Notes: generated from the sequence alone by a model not told the origin. A DNA stretch of 64,000 bases from Lachnotalea sp041821265 (GCA_041821265.1 JBGUEQ010000023.1:1-64000); one strand, 5' to 3'; counted from the stretch's first letter, positions 32,980 through 44,076 are shown. A program made the numbers and translations.

Positions 32980-33822
32980 ATGGCAGATATAATAAATGGC
33001 AAACAAATTTCACAAGAAATTAAAGACGAGTTGAAAAAACAAGTTATGAATTTAAAAGAACAAGGGAAAGAAATTACGTTAGCTGTCATTCAAGTTGGCA
33101 GTGATCCGGCATCCTCAGTTTATGTAAATAATAAGAAAAAAGCATGTGCATATATCGGAATTAATTCACTTGCATATGAATTAGAAGATACGGTATCTGA
33201 ATCAAAATTACTTGATTTAATAAATGAATTAAATAATAATCCAGTAGTGAATGGTATTTTGGTACAACTACCACTACCTTCCCATATTGAAGAAGATAAG
33301 ATTCTCAAGGCAATTGTTCCAAATAAGGATGTTGATGGATTCCATCCACAGAATGTAGGTGCAATGTGTATTGGTGAAAAAGGATTTTTGTCATGTACGC
33401 CTGCTGGGATTATACAATTGTTAAAACGTTCTAATGTTGATATTTCAGGAAAAGAATGTGTTGTGATTGGAAGAAGTAATATTGTAGGAAAACCAATGGC
33501 ATTACTACTCTTGAGAGAGAATGCAACCGTAACAATTGCGCATTCTAAAACCAAAGATTTAAAAGAAGTTGCAAAAAGAGCGGACATCTTAATCGTGGCA
33601 ATTGGTAAACCAAAGTTTATTACAGCGGAATATGTAAAAGATGGAGCAGTAATTATTGATGTTGGAATTCATCGTAATGAAAATAATAAATTGTGCGGAG
33701 ATGTGGACTACGACTCACTAATTGATAAAGTTAGTGCAATTACACCTGTACCTGGAGGCGTTGGTCCTATGACAATTGCAATGTTGATGAATAATTGTGT
33801 GGAATCAGCAATAAATAGTTAG
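32980..33822 (+). CDS. folD: Methylenetetrahydrofolate dehydrogenase/cyclohydrolase
   Basis: 280 aa, RBS GGAAAGGAA. VGSDPASSVYVNNKKKAC carries the catalytic Tyr and Lys; QLPLP and DVDGFHPQN bind folate; VIGRSNIVGKPMALLL binds NADP; and TPVPGGVGPMTIAML ends the protein. It interconverts methylene-, methenyl- and formyl-THF. Directly follows fhs. Confidence 0.97.
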   Translation: MADIINGKQISQEIKDELKKQVMNLKEQGKEITLAVIQVGSDPASSVYVNNKKKACAYIGINSLAYELEDTVSESKLLDLINELNNNPVVNGILVQLPLPSHIEEDKILKAIVPNKDVDGFHPQNVGAMCIGEKGFLSCTPAGIIQLLKRSNVDISGKECVVIGRSNIVGKPMALLLLRENATVTIAHSKTKDLKEVAKRADILIVAIGKPKFITAEYVKDGAVIIDVGIHRNENNKLCGDVDYDSLIDKVSAITPVPGGVGPMTIAMLMNNCVESAINS

Positions 33823-33837
33823 AAATGAGGAAATAAT

Positions 33838-35355
33838 ATGGTCTGCACTAAATGCGGTGCTGAACTACAAGAAGCGGATTTATTTTGCTTAAACTGTGGT
33901 CAGGAAGTTCAAATGGTTCCTGATTATAATCCTGTAGAAGAAATGGTGATTAGAAATCTTGCAGAAGCCCAGCAAAGCCAAATGATTTTAGAAAATTTTA
34001 AAAAGGGTCATACCACTCAAGATATAATAACAAAGCAAGATCCAAAGTACAAAGAAAATCATAAACACGATAATGAGAATAATTACAATAAATATCAAAA
34101 GCACAAAAGAATTGTAAAAAGAAAAGAATGTATCAAAAAAGCAAATAGTAAACTTCACAATTTACATAGTTCTAACATTAAATTCAAATATGTATATATT
34201 TTTTTAGCTATCTTAGCAACTATAGCTATTAGCATGGTTACGATACAATATAGGCATAGTCATTCTTACCGCTATCAATATGCGCAAGCACAAGATGCAA
34301 TCAGTAACGGTGACTATGACGAAGCGTACAGTTATTTGGAAAAGGCATCAGCACTTAACAATAGTGATGTGAAGATTAAATTATTAATGGTATTAGTATA
34401 TCAAAAACTTGAGAAGACAGATGATGCAATTATATTGTTGAAGGAAATTCTTGCTATTGATACTACTAATGTTGATGCCGCAAAACGGCTTATTCAATTA
34501 TATTCAGATTTAAATATGACAGATGAGCTTATTGCATATTTAGATGAAATAGAAAAAAATCCCTTGCCTAGCGCACTAGGAGAGTTTTATTTGAATCGAC
34601 CCAATTTTAGTGTTGAAGGTGGAGTATATGATAAATATGTATCACTAGAAATAGCATCAGCAGAAAATAGTGACATATATTATACGGTTGATGGTACAAA
34701 ACCAACAACTTTAGCGATTAAATATTCCGGGCAAATTAGACTTCGCGGTGGTACAACCAAGATAAGAGCTGTGTCTGTAAATCAAAGTGGTGATTTAAGT
34801 ATTGAAACGATTGAAGAGTATACCGTTAATTCTACGGTTCCAGAGAATCCTGTGATTAATCCGGCATCAGGACTTTATTCTTCGCCACTTCCGATTAGTA
34901 TTACTATACCAAACAACTGTAACGTATATTATACTTTGGATGGATCGGAGCCAACTGAAACATCTTATTTATATACAAGACCGCTGGATATGCCTTTGGG
35001 AAAATTTGTACTATCCGTTGTTGCAATTGATGATAATGGGATTATAAGTAATACGATTCAATGTAGCTACGACTTGGAAATTACCACAAGATTTTCTGTT
35101 GATCAAGCTTATGATATTCTTGTGCAAAGACTAGGAAATCAATTAGTAGATGAAACGGGAGCATTTCAATTAGAATGTAGTTCAGCGATTGAGATTGGTG
35201 GATATAATCTTTATGCATTTGAGAAAGTATATGGAACGGATAGTAACGGTAACAAAATAGCTGGAGCTGATAAATATACATTTGATGTTCTAACTGCCGA
35301 GACATTTCATGCAGTAATAAATTCAGCAGGTGGTTATGATTTAACACCATTTTAA
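33838..35355 (+). CDS. Zinc-ribbon/TPR membrane protein with CHB_HEX-like repeats
   Basis: 505 aa, RBS GAGGAAAT. Zinc ribbon C3-x2-C6...C17-x2-C20, a basic linker, one membrane helix (about 118-138), then two to three TPR-like helices (about 145-250; QDAISNGDYDEAYSYLEKAS is one) and two beta repeats. Each repeat has D/NVYYTLDGSEPT or DIYYTVDGTKPT, the core of the CHB_HEX_C_1 domain usually found beside chitobiases or in surface proteins. The helix would place ribbon inside and TPR and beta repeats outside. Function unknown; it might bind sugars or peptides at the wall. Confidence 0.75.
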   Translation: MVCTKCGAELQEADLFCLNCGQEVQMVPDYNPVEEMVIRNLAEAQQSQMILENFKKGHTTQDIITKQDPKYKENHKHDNENNYNKYQKHKRIVKRKECIKKANSKLHNLHSSNIKFKYVYIFLAILATIAISMVTIQYRHSHSYRYQYAQAQDAISNGDYDEAYSYLEKASALNNSDVKIKLLMVLVYQKLEKTDDAIILLKEILAIDTTNVDAAKRLIQLYSDLNMTDELIAYLDEIEKNPLPSALGEFYLNRPNFSVEGGVYDKYVSLEIASAENSDIYYTVDGTKPTTLAIKYSGQIRLRGGTTKIRAVSVNQSGDLSIETIEEYTVNSTVPENPVINPASGLYSSPLPISITIPNNCNVYYTLDGSEPTETSYLYTRPLDMPLGKFVLSVVAIDDNGIISNTIQCSYDLEITTRFSVDQAYDILVQRLGNQLVDETGAFQLECSSAIEIGGYNLYAFEKVYGTDSNGNKIAGADKYTFDVLTAETFHAVINSAGGYDLTPF

Positions 35356-35385
35356 AAGGAAGACTTTCGAGAAAGTCTTCCTTTT
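35354..35385. terminator. Bidirectional terminator
   Basis: Perfect 14-bp stem AAAAGGAAGACTTT / AAAGTCTTCCTTTT (35354-35367 with 35372-35385) with loop CGAG, giving U-runs on both strands. It separates the CHB_HEX-like gene from xpt. Confidence 0.9.
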
Positions 35386-35406
35386 AAAATGCATTGAAAT
35401 GTATTG

Positions 35407-35985
35407 TTATTGACCATTTTCAAACTGGATAATGCCACCTTGAAGCGATTTGATTCTTGCTAAAGAGTAAACTTCAATTTTACCTTCTTCAAGCTTCTCA
35501 CGTCCAGGCTGAAACGCTTTTTCAATTAAGATACCAACACCAGCAATGGTAGCGTTGCCTTTTCTTACAAGTCGAATCGCACCAGTAGAAGCTTCTCCAT
35601 TCGCTAAGAAATCATCGATAATTAATACGTGATCTTCTTCCGTAATGTGTGCTTTTGAAAGTGTTAATTCATAACTTGTACCTTTTGTAAAGGAAGCTAC
35701 TTCGGTGTGATATAAATCAGTCTTAAGTACTTTGGAGGGAGATTTTTTCATAATAATTAATGGAACATTTAGCGCGATAGCTGTCATTATAGCAGGAGCT
35801 ATTCCAGAACTTTCAATTGTTACTACTTTTGTAATTCCTCTGTCTTTAAAATGTCTTGCAAATTCTTCACCAAGTTCTTTCATAAGATTAGGATCTACTT
35901 GATGATTAATAAATCCATCTACTTTTAGAATTTCTTCATTAAGAACTATACTTTCACTAAGGATTCTGTCTTCTAACAATTTCAT
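35407..35985 (-). CDS. xpt: Xanthine phosphoribosyltransferase
   Basis: 192 aa from ATG 35985 (RBS TGGGGTG); a GTG three codons earlier would lack spacing. MKLLEDRILSES, FINHQVDPNLMKELGEEFA split, and the PRPP loop VLIIDDFLANGEAS match Xpt. It salvages xanthine to XMP. No guanine riboswitch core was found in the leader. A -10-like TGTGATATAAT lies about 70 bp upstream on the minus strand. Confidence 0.93.
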   Translation of the reverse strand: MKLLEDRILSESIVLNEEILKVDGFINHQVDPNLMKELGEEFARHFKDRGITKVVTIESSGIAPAIMTAIALNVPLIIMKKSPSKVLKTDLYHTEVASFTKGTSYELTLSKAHITEEDHVLIIDDFLANGEASTGAIRLVRKGNATIAGVGILIEKAFQPGREKLEEGKIEVYSLARIKSLQGGIIQFENGQ

Positions 35986-36204
35986 ACAAATCACCCCACA
36001 TTTTTTTAGTCATACGATGTTTAAATTATATTACTTATTTCGTAATATAAAAATTATATCACAATATATTTGAAAAATATAGCTGTTAATAAATTTATGT
36101 ATGCTTAATTTTTATATTTATGCCTTTAATCGATAACTCTTTATTGATATTTTTTTCAATTTGAACTATTATGTAATAAGTGTTATTTAATAAGGAGGAA
36201 TTTT

Positions 36205-37094
36205 ATGTATAAAATAGTTAGAGCCGAAGAACTGGCAAACAATATTTATCTTATGGAAGTTGAAGCAAAAAGAGTTGCACATTCATGTAATCCAGGACAA
36301 TTTGTTATCGTAAAATTAGATGAAAAGGGGGAGCGTATTCCACTAACAATCTGTGATTATAATAAAGAGACAGGAACTGTATCAATTGTATTCCAAACAG
36401 TAGGTGCTGGTACTGAAAAAATGTCCAAATTAGCGGTAGGTGATGGCTTTAGGGATTTTACTGGTCCACTTGGCTGTGCTTCAGAATTTATATCTGAAAG
36501 CATAGAAGAACTTAAGAATAAAAAAATACTATTTGTTGCGGGTGGTGTTGGAACGGCTCCTGTTTACCCACAAGTTAAATGGTTACATAAAAATGGTATT
36601 GATGCCGATGTTATTATGGGTAGTAAGACGAAGGATTTACTTATTTTAGAAGATGAGATGAGAGCAGTGGCAGGTAATCTTTATGTTACAACTGATGATG
36701 GCTCTTATGAGCGTAAAGGAATGGTTACTGAAGTAATTAAAGATTTAGTGACAAATCATGGAAACAAATATGATGTGGCAGTGGTAATAGGACCAATGAT
36801 TATGATGAAGTTTGTTAGCATGCTAACAAAAGAACTTGAGATACCAACTGTTGTTAGTTTGAATCCAATTATGGTAGATGGTACTGGAATGTGTGGTGCT
36901 TGTAGAGTTTCAGTAGGTGGAGAAGTTAAATTTGCTTGCGTTGATGGACCAGAATTTGATGGCCACTTAGTAAATTTTGATGAAGCAATGAAAAGACAGC
37001 AAATGTATAAATCGGACGAAGGACAAGCTATGTTAAAACTTCGTGAAGGTGATACACACCATGGTGGATGTGGTGTTTGTGGAGGTGACGAATA

Positions 37095-37095
<1 letters not shown>
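36205..37095 (+). CDS. nfnA: NfnA: ferredoxin-NADP+ oxidoreductase small subunit
   Basis: 296 aa, RBS AAGGAGG. FAD motif RIPLTICDY (about 50), NAD-binding GGVGTAPVYPQ (about 112), and C-terminal [2Fe-2S] cysteines beginning at C230 (GMCGACRVS... then FAC). It ends with a Cys/Gly-rich tail (GGCGVCGGDE). Paired with the GltB-like subunit next door it forms the electron-bifurcating NADH-dependent reduced ferredoxin:NADP+ oxidoreductase that balances fermentation cofactors. PyrK or SudB are alternative names for relatives, but the pairing decides. Confidence 0.9.
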
Positions 37096-38503
<1,408 letters not shown>

Positions 38504-38522
38504 GTAAAAATAAATTAGTACA

Positions 38523-38564
38523 AAAAAGGGAGTACAGATTGAGATATGTCTGTGCTTCCTTTTT
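38523..38564. terminator. Bidirectional terminator
   Basis: AAAAAGGGAGTACAGA (38523-38538) pairs with TCTGTGCTTCCTTTTT (38549-38564) with two wobble pairs and gives U-runs on both strands. It separates nfnB from the convergent ABC-F gene. Confidence 0.85.
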
Positions 38565-38570
38565 ATCGAT

Positions 38571-40484
38571 TTATTCTGCAAGTGCTTCCCATTTTTCATA
38601 AAGTTCAATTAGTTCTTCATCAATTTCAGTTTTTTCATTATTCAATTCAACTAGTTTAGCCACATTGGTACAAACATCCGGGGTTATAATAAGTACGTCA
38701 ATTTCAGAACTTCGCGACTCTAACTCATGAATTCTTTTTTCAGCTTTTGCTAATTCGTTTTCACGTTTTCGTTGGCGTGCCTGTTCTTCTTTTTGTTGTT
38801 TCCAATCTAGTTTTGTACTATTGTCTTCTGTATTCACTGCCATATCATCAGTGATAGGATTCGCATATATTTGGGTTAGCTCGTCCTTTTTATCAATATA
38901 ATAATCATAATTACCAATATAATTTATGATAGAATTATGAGTTAAATCAAGAATTCTAGTAGCAGTTTTATTAATAAAGTATCTATCATGCGATACAAAT
39001 AAGACAGTTCCTGTATAACTGTTTAATGCAGATTCAAGAATTTCTTTTGACGTAATATCTAAATGGTTAGTTGGCTCATCTAATATTAAGAGATTGGCTT
39101 CGGAGAGCATTAGCTTAGCTAATGATACACGCCCGCGTTCTCCACCACTTAATTCTTTAATTCTTTTGTAAACATCATCATTTGTAAAAAGAAAAGCAGC
39201 GAGTACATTTCGGATCTGTGTATTGGTTAAATTTGGATATTCGTCTGATATTTCTTCAAATAATGTTTTATCTTTATGTAAAACATTATGTTCCTGATCA
39301 TAATAACCAATTTTAACTTTGGAACCCAGTTTGATTTTACCAGAATCAGCTTGAATAATACCATTAATAATTTTAAGTATTGTAGTCTTACCGGTTCCAT
39401 TATTACCGATTAGAGCAACCCGTTCCCCGCGTTTGATATCAAAATTAATATCATGAAATAATGTGAGCGGAGGAAATGCTTTTGTAAGTCCTTCGATTTC
39501 TAAGACATCGTTGCCACTTATTACTTGCGGTTCAAGCTTAATATTCATTTTGTCGTTGACTTCCATTGGCTTATCTAGCACCTCAACCTTGGATAGCAAT
39601 TTTTCGCGACTTTCAGCTCTTCGAATTGATTTTTCACGATTAAAGGATTTCAATTTTGTAATAACTTCTTCTTGATGCTTAATTTCACGTTGCTGATTAA
39701 AGTATGCTTTTAGTTCTGTTTCTCTAAGCATTGCACTTTTTTCGGCATAAGCCGTATAATTTCCAGAAAAAACATTGCTTTTTCCATTATCAAGTTCGAT
39801 TACCTTCGAAACAACTTTATCAAGGAAATATCTATCATGTGCAACAATGATAACAGCTCCATTGTAATTAAGCAGAAATGTCTCAAGCCATGCAATTGAT
39901 TCCATATCCAAATGGTTGGTAGGCTCATCAAGTAAGATGATATCTGGTTTTGCAACTAAGAGTTTACCTAATGAAACGCGAGTTTTTTGACCACCCGATA
40001 GAGAGCTGATTTCCTTACTAAATTCATCTTCCAAAAATCCCAAACCTTTTAAAATTCCGACGACTTCACTTCTGTATGCATAGCCGTTTTTTAATTCAAA
40101 CTCATGATTTGCCTTGTTGTAGGATTCTAGCATGGAAGTAAGTTCTGCACCTTCTTTTGTGCGCATTTCTTCTTCCATAGTGCGAATTCGAGTCTCTAAT
40201 TGAATCACATCTGCTTTTGTCTCAAGGATCTCATTATAAATACTTCTAGATGTTGATAAATCTTGATGCTGGGCTAAATAACCTATCGTTTTACCTTTGG
40301 CTAAAATCACCTCGCCATTGTCTGAGGGCATTTCATTCATTATAATTTTAAGAAGCGTGGATTTACCAGCTCCATTCATTCCAACAATAGCTGCTTTTTC
40401 CCTATCATTTATATGAAAAGAAACATTATTTAATATTTCATCTGTTCCAAATGCTTTATTTATATTTTGACATGCTAAAATCAT
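38571..40484 (-). CDS. ABC-F family ATPase
   Basis: 637 aa soluble protein with two ABC domains. Walker A GMNGAGKST and GNNGTGKTT, signatures LSGGQKTR and LSGGERGR, and Walker B IILLDEPTNHLD and LLILDEPTNHLD. The linker between the domains is rich in charged helices and a C-terminal coiled coil is present. ABC-F proteins act on ribosomes (Uup/EttA/YdiF kinds) and some protect from antibiotics; the long C-terminal coiled coil suggests the YdiF/Uup side. RBS AAAGGAC. A structured 380-bp leader precedes it. Confidence 0.92.
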   Translation of the reverse strand: MILACQNINKAFGTDEILNNVSFHINDREKAAIVGMNGAGKSTLLKIIMNEMPSDNGEVILAKGKTIGYLAQHQDLSTSRSIYNEILETKADVIQLETRIRTMEEEMRTKEGAELTSMLESYNKANHEFELKNGYAYRSEVVGILKGLGFLEDEFSKEISSLSGGQKTRVSLGKLLVAKPDIILLDEPTNHLDMESIAWLETFLLNYNGAVIIVAHDRYFLDKVVSKVIELDNGKSNVFSGNYTAYAEKSAMLRETELKAYFNQQREIKHQEEVITKLKSFNREKSIRRAESREKLLSKVEVLDKPMEVNDKMNIKLEPQVISGNDVLEIEGLTKAFPPLTLFHDINFDIKRGERVALIGNNGTGKTTILKIINGIIQADSGKIKLGSKVKIGYYDQEHNVLHKDKTLFEEISDEYPNLTNTQIRNVLAAFLFTNDDVYKRIKELSGGERGRVSLAKLMLSEANLLILDEPTNHLDITSKEILESALNSYTGTVLFVSHDRYFINKTATRILDLTHNSIINYIGNYDYYIDKKDELTQIYANPITDDMAVNTEDNSTKLDWKQQKEEQARQRKRENELAKAEKRIHELESRSSEIDVLIITPDVCTNVAKLVELNNEKTEIDEELIELYEKWEALAE

Positions 40485-40868
40485 AGTTGTGTCCTTTCTA
40501 TTTTAAATAATTTAATGGTGTGTCTATTTTAAATCGTCTTAGCAAAAATGTCTGCATACAGAAGCTTTTGTATGCAAGTGGACGGTAGCGCAACCCATGT
40601 CCGCTTCAAAAAGAGTTTTTTACTTGTCGATGGGAAACACTAATACAAAATATTAGTTATCGATACAGGTGTTGAGTTATTACCATAATAACATAATTGT
40701 TTTGTGCATAAAACTCCACTATTATTATACAGTAAATACAGTGAATTACAATCATATTTTATGTGCAGATGAATAGATAATAATTTAAAAAAGTGATATA
40801 ATTCATATAACATGAATAGTTACATTAGATTTTCATAATAACTAACAAAAATAAGAAAGAATAAGTGA
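40485..40868. other. Structured leader/promoter region of the ABC-F gene
   Basis: No ORF supported. Read on the minus strand toward the ABC-F gene, 40547-40610 resembles part of repeat B (TGTCTGC..TACAGA.. and GGACGGTAGCGCAAC) and forms TGCATACA/TGTATGCA and GCGGACATGGG/.. hairpins. ABC-F genes often have attenuating leaders, but no clear leader peptide was found. The right part, from about 40700, is AT-rich and probably holds promoters for both flanking genes. Confidence 0.45.
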
Positions 40869-41498
40869 ATGCTTAAAAAAGAGCACTCATTTTATGAGGA
40901 CATAGCGTTGAATATGGAGAGAGAAGTAAAACCAGGCGAATTTTATAAACATTTTAAAAATAAAGTATACCAAATTGTTGCGATTGCAACACATTCTGAA
41001 ACAAGAGAAAAAATGGTAGTATATCAAGCACTTTATGGAGATTTCCAAACATATATAAGACCTTATGCGATGTTTATCAGTGAAGTAGATCAAGATAAAT
41101 ATCCAGATGTAAAGCAAAAATATAGGTTTGCTAAATACGATGTGAATACAGGTGGTATTATTAATGAGGATAGTTCAATTAATAATGAAAAACTTACTCA
41201 AAATAATTTTCCAAAAGAAATAGATCAGGCTCTTGCGCAAGTTGATACAAAAAATATTAATATGAATGAAGAAGAGCAAATATCTCCATTATTATTAGCA
41301 TTTTTAGATTGCACTACGTATGAGGCAAAGTTAGATCAATTAGTTTCTATGAAAAATATGTTGAATGAACGTTTATTAAATGATATTGCAATGTCTTTAG
41401 ATATTATAGTCGAAAGCACAAAGTCAGAAGATCAATATAATGAAATAAAAGCTTGCTTATTAACATTTGTGCATTTTGAAGATAATAGAGTTCGTTAA
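40869..41498 (+). CDS. DUF1653-domain protein
   Basis: 209 aa. The N-terminal part (about 18-80) has PGEFYKHFKNKVYQIVAIA, ALYGDFQTYIRPYAMF and a F......K; this is the DUF1653 pattern, a small beta domain of unknown function. The C-terminal half is helical (LLAFLDCTTYEAKLDQLVSM), with no recognised motif. Cytoplasmic. A repeat B fragment and terminator follow. Confidence 0.8.
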   Translation: MLKKEHSFYEDIALNMEREVKPGEFYKHFKNKVYQIVAIATHSETREKMVVYQALYGDFQTYIRPYAMFISEVDQDKYPDVKQKYRFAKYDVNTGGIINEDSSINNEKLTQNNFPKEIDQALAQVDTKNINMNEEEQISPLLLAFLDCTTYEAKLDQLVSMKNMLNERLLNDIAMSLDIIVESTKSEDQYNEIKACLLTFVHFEDNRVR

Positions 41499-41544
41499 AA
41501 GTATCTGTTACCAGATGTTTTAGTGCCCGAGAGTGTTCCTATTT

Positions 41545-41612
41545 AAGAATAAAGTGTCTTCTTGCAGACACTCTCGCGTCCACGCGGGTTGCTAGCAATA
41601 CACTTTCCTATT
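41545..41612 (-). repeat. Repeat family B, partial copy 2
   Basis: On the minus strand it reads AATAGGAAAGTGTATTGCTA, GCAACCCGCGTGGACGC and GTGTCTGCAAGAAGACAC, matching the second half of copy 1 (22350-22414) block by block. Confidence 0.65.
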
Positions 41613-41621
41613 AATTGAAAA

Positions 41622-41652
41622 AAAGAGGCTGTAACTTTGTTACAGCCTCTTT
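41622..41652. terminator. Bidirectional terminator
   Basis: AAAGAGGCTGTAAC (41622-41635) pairs perfectly with GTTACAGCCTCTTT (41639-41652) around TTT. It ends the DUF1653 and zinc-ribbon genes, which converge here. Confidence 0.9.
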
Positions 41653-41653
41653 G

Positions 41654-42328
41654 CTAGAACTTGTCTTGATAAATATTTTCAGAAAGATGATCTAAATAAT
41701 CTTCATTAAGTTCACCATATGCTTTACCAATTATTTCTTTAATATTATCAACTCTTTTAAAATACTGTATTTCGTCAGCCATATCTTCTGTTATACCATT
41801 TTCAATTAAGTCGGGAGTTATATTTTTATTAAACCATCCTAAAATATCATCAGTAAGCTGGTTTTCGCTATCCGCTTCTTTTGCCAATCGCTTAGATGCG
41901 TTTAAGGAATGAATACCAATAACAACAAAAATTACTAACAATATAGCCATACCACTATATGTGACATATTTTCCAGGAGATGGGAGATGCAAATTAAGAA
42001 TATCAGTAACAATTAAAAGCAAAATTATTAATCCACCAAAGCCAACAATTAAAAGAGTATATGCGGAGGAGAGCATATCCTTATAACGATCTTCTTTTTT
42101 TACATAGACCTGTGTTTGTTTTGTAAGCGAAGCTTCCTCTTCACGATCAGTATCATTGGAATCATTTTCGGACATATCGTCAATTGCTTCTTCGGTTTGA
42201 ATATTTAATTTCTTGTCTAAAAGAGATTTGTCATATTCTTCTAGTGAAGTTACAAGTGGTTCATTGCATTCTTTACATATTGTAAAACCTTCTATATATT
42301 CATTTCTACATTTGGGGCACCAAGCCAT
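41654..42328 (-). CDS. Zinc-ribbon membrane protein
   Basis: 224 aa from ATG 42328 (RBS TGGAGAAA); ATG 42340 is in frame but its RBS is poorer. MAWCPKCRNEYIEGFTICKE begins a zinc ribbon (C4, C7, C18, C21). An acidic linker leads to two membrane helices (about 95-115 and 125-145), then a helical tail of about 75 residues. Unrecognised beyond these parts; such proteins are often partners in membrane protein quality control or signalling, but nothing here decides. Confidence 0.75.
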   Translation of the reverse strand: MAWCPKCRNEYIEGFTICKECNEPLVTSLEEYDKSLLDKKLNIQTEEAIDDMSENDSNDTDREEEASLTKQTQVYVKKEDRYKDMLSSAYTLLIVGFGGLIILLLIVTDILNLHLPSPGKYVTYSGMAILLVIFVVIGIHSLNASKRLAKEADSENQLTDDILGWFNKNITPDLIENGITEDMADEIQYFKRVDNIKEIIGKAYGELNEDYLDHLSENIYQDKF

Positions 42329-42587
42329 ATTTTTCTCCATTCCCGCGATTTAACGCATAACAAGACAAATGTGAAATTTTATTTACACGTTTATGCCTAT
42401 ATTAATAACTTTAATAATTATATTAGCATAGTTAATAAAGAATTTTCAAGTTTTTCATTCATAATAAGATAAAAAAAATATTTTATAAAAAATATAGTAT
42501 ACTAATATATGATGAATCATGCAAATGTAATAAAATTAATGTAAGTATATTATGGCAAACCAATAGATAAGAAAGGATTTATTATCA

Positions 42588-43067
42588 ATGAAAATAACGT
42601 TATTAACCGTTGGAAAAATAAAAGAAAAATATTTTACCGGAGCAATCGATGAATATACAAAACGTTTAAGTAGATATTGTAAACTTGAAATAATAGAAGT
42701 AGCAGATGAAAAAACTCCAGATAACGCTAGCAATGCACAGGAATGTCAAATTAGGAAAAAAGAAGCAGAGAGACTATTAAAGTATATACCGGATACATCA
42801 TATGTAATCGCACTTGCAATTGAGGGTAACATGTTGGATTCTGTAGAATTGTCAAATAAAATTGAACAACTAGGAGTTGCAGGAACAAGCCACATTGTTT
42901 TGATAATTGGTGGATCATTAGGTATAGATTCAGAATTGCTTTCAAGAGCAGATTATAAGCTTAGTTTTTCAAAGATGACATTTCCACATCAACTAATGAG
43001 AGTAATATTACTAGAACAAATATATCGAGCATATCGAATTTTAAATCACGAACCATACCATAAATAG
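42588..43067 (+). CDS. rlmH: 23S rRNA (pseudouridine-1915-N3)-methyltransferase
   Basis: 159 aa. MKITLLTVGKIKEKYF start, SPOUT knot with IIGGSLGID and FSKMTFPHQLMRVILLEQIY, and C-terminal NHEPYHK. All are RlmH signatures. It methylates Psi1915 in helix 69 of 23S rRNA in assembled ribosomes. RBS AGAAAGGA. Confidence 0.97.
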   Translation: MKITLLTVGKIKEKYFTGAIDEYTKRLSRYCKLEIIEVADEKTPDNASNAQECQIRKKEAERLLKYIPDTSYVIALAIEGNMLDSVELSNKIEQLGVAGTSHIVLIIGGSLGIDSELLSRADYKLSFSKMTFPHQLMRVILLEQIYRAYRILNHEPYHK

Positions 43068-43077
43068 GTTATAAAAC

Positions 43078-43107
43078 TTGTAAGATTATTCAAGTTCATG
43101 ATATAAT
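43078..43107 (+). promoter_or_regulatory. Promoter before the Cof gene, first of a duplicated pair
   Basis: TTGTAA (43078-43083) and an extended -10, TGATATAAT with TATAAT at 43102-43107, are 18 bp apart. The -10 is repeated at 43180-43185 in the downstream 57-bp duplicate, so two tandem start points are possible. Confidence 0.55.
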
Positions 43108-43228
43108 ACCGATAAATAAAATCATTTGCTAGCAAGGATGATTTTATAACGGGATCATGAACAGTTCCTATGTTCATGATATAATACCGATAAATAAAAT
43201 CATTTGCTAGCAAGGATGATTTTATAAC
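43094..43228 (+). repeat. Two identical 57-bp direct repeats (repeat family C)
   Basis: 43094-43150 and 43172-43228 are identical. Each contains an extended -10 (TGATATAAT) and a hairpin ATAAAATCAT..ATGATTTTAT around TTGCTAGCAAGG. That hairpin core matches the one in the yebC duplication (21098-21129). The 21-bp spacer holds GATCATGAAC. Confidence 0.85.
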
Positions 43229-43268
43229 ATGCTATCGGTGTGAGAACAATGCACAAATGGAGGAAATT

Positions 43269-44075
43269 ATGGCATATGAAATGCTTGTTCTAGATATAGA
43301 TGGAACATTAACAAATTCGAAGAAAGAAATATCACAAGTTACGCGAGAGGCTATTCTAGCAATACAAATAAGAGGTCATCATGTTGTTTTAGCATCAGGA
43401 CGTCCAACGGCAGGAATCGTGCCAGTTGCGAATGAACTTCAAATGGAGAAATTTGGAGGGTTTGTATTATCATTTAACGGTGCAAAGGTGATGAACTGTA
43501 AAAATGGGGAGATCATATTTCAAAATACAATACCGAATGAATTGATTTCTGAAATATATCAAGCTGCGGTGGAAGCCAAGGTGGGGATTATTTCTTATGA
43601 TGATACATCGATTATTACCTCAAGTGAAATCGATGAGTACATAGAAAAAGAGAGTGTAATAAATCACATGCCAATTAAAGTGGTTGAAGATTTTGTCTCA
43701 TATATAGATTATCCTATTAATAAGTGCCTTATGACTGGAGAACCTAATTATTTAGCTGAAGTTGAGAAAAATATGAAAAAGCGTTTTGGGGACAAACTTA
43801 ATATATACCGCTCGGAACCTTTTTTCTTAGAAATAATGCCATTACATGTTGATAAAGCACATTCGCTTGAGAAACTATTAGATACACTTCACATGTCAAA
43901 AGAGCAAATGATTAGTTGTGGCGATGGATATAATGATTTAACTATGATACAATATGCAGGTAAGGGCGTTGCTATGGGTAATGCGCAGAAAGAAGTTTTG
44001 GAAGCAGCAGATTACATTACTTTAACCAATGATGACGATGGTGTAGCACATGTAATTGATAAGTTTTTATTATAA
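43269..44075 (+). CDS. Cof-type HAD phosphatase
   Basis: 268 aa from ATG 43269 (RBS TGGAGGAA). LDIDGTLTNSK, VLASGRP, and SCGDGYNDLTMI are HAD motifs I, II and IV; the cap is of the IIB Cof kind. Likely a sugar-phosphate or flavin phosphatase with broad substrates. Not closely related in tract order to the three downstream HAD genes. Confidence 0.9.
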   Translation: MAYEMLVLDIDGTLTNSKKEISQVTREAILAIQIRGHHVVLASGRPTAGIVPVANELQMEKFGGFVLSFNGAKVMNCKNGEIIFQNTIPNELISEIYQAAVEAKVGIISYDDTSIITSSEIDEYIEKESVINHMPIKVVEDFVSYIDYPINKCLMTGEPNYLAEVEKNMKKRFGDKLNIYRSEPFFLEIMPLHVDKAHSLEKLLDTLHMSKEQMISCGDGYNDLTMIQYAGKGVAMGNAQKEVLEAADYITLTNDDDGVAHVIDKFLL

Positions 44076-44076
44076 C

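Noticed and set aside
35986..36150. Purine riboswitch before xpt
   Set aside because: The leader is AT-rich without the conserved P1 and junction elements (TATAA...GTTTCTACC) of the guanine aptamer.
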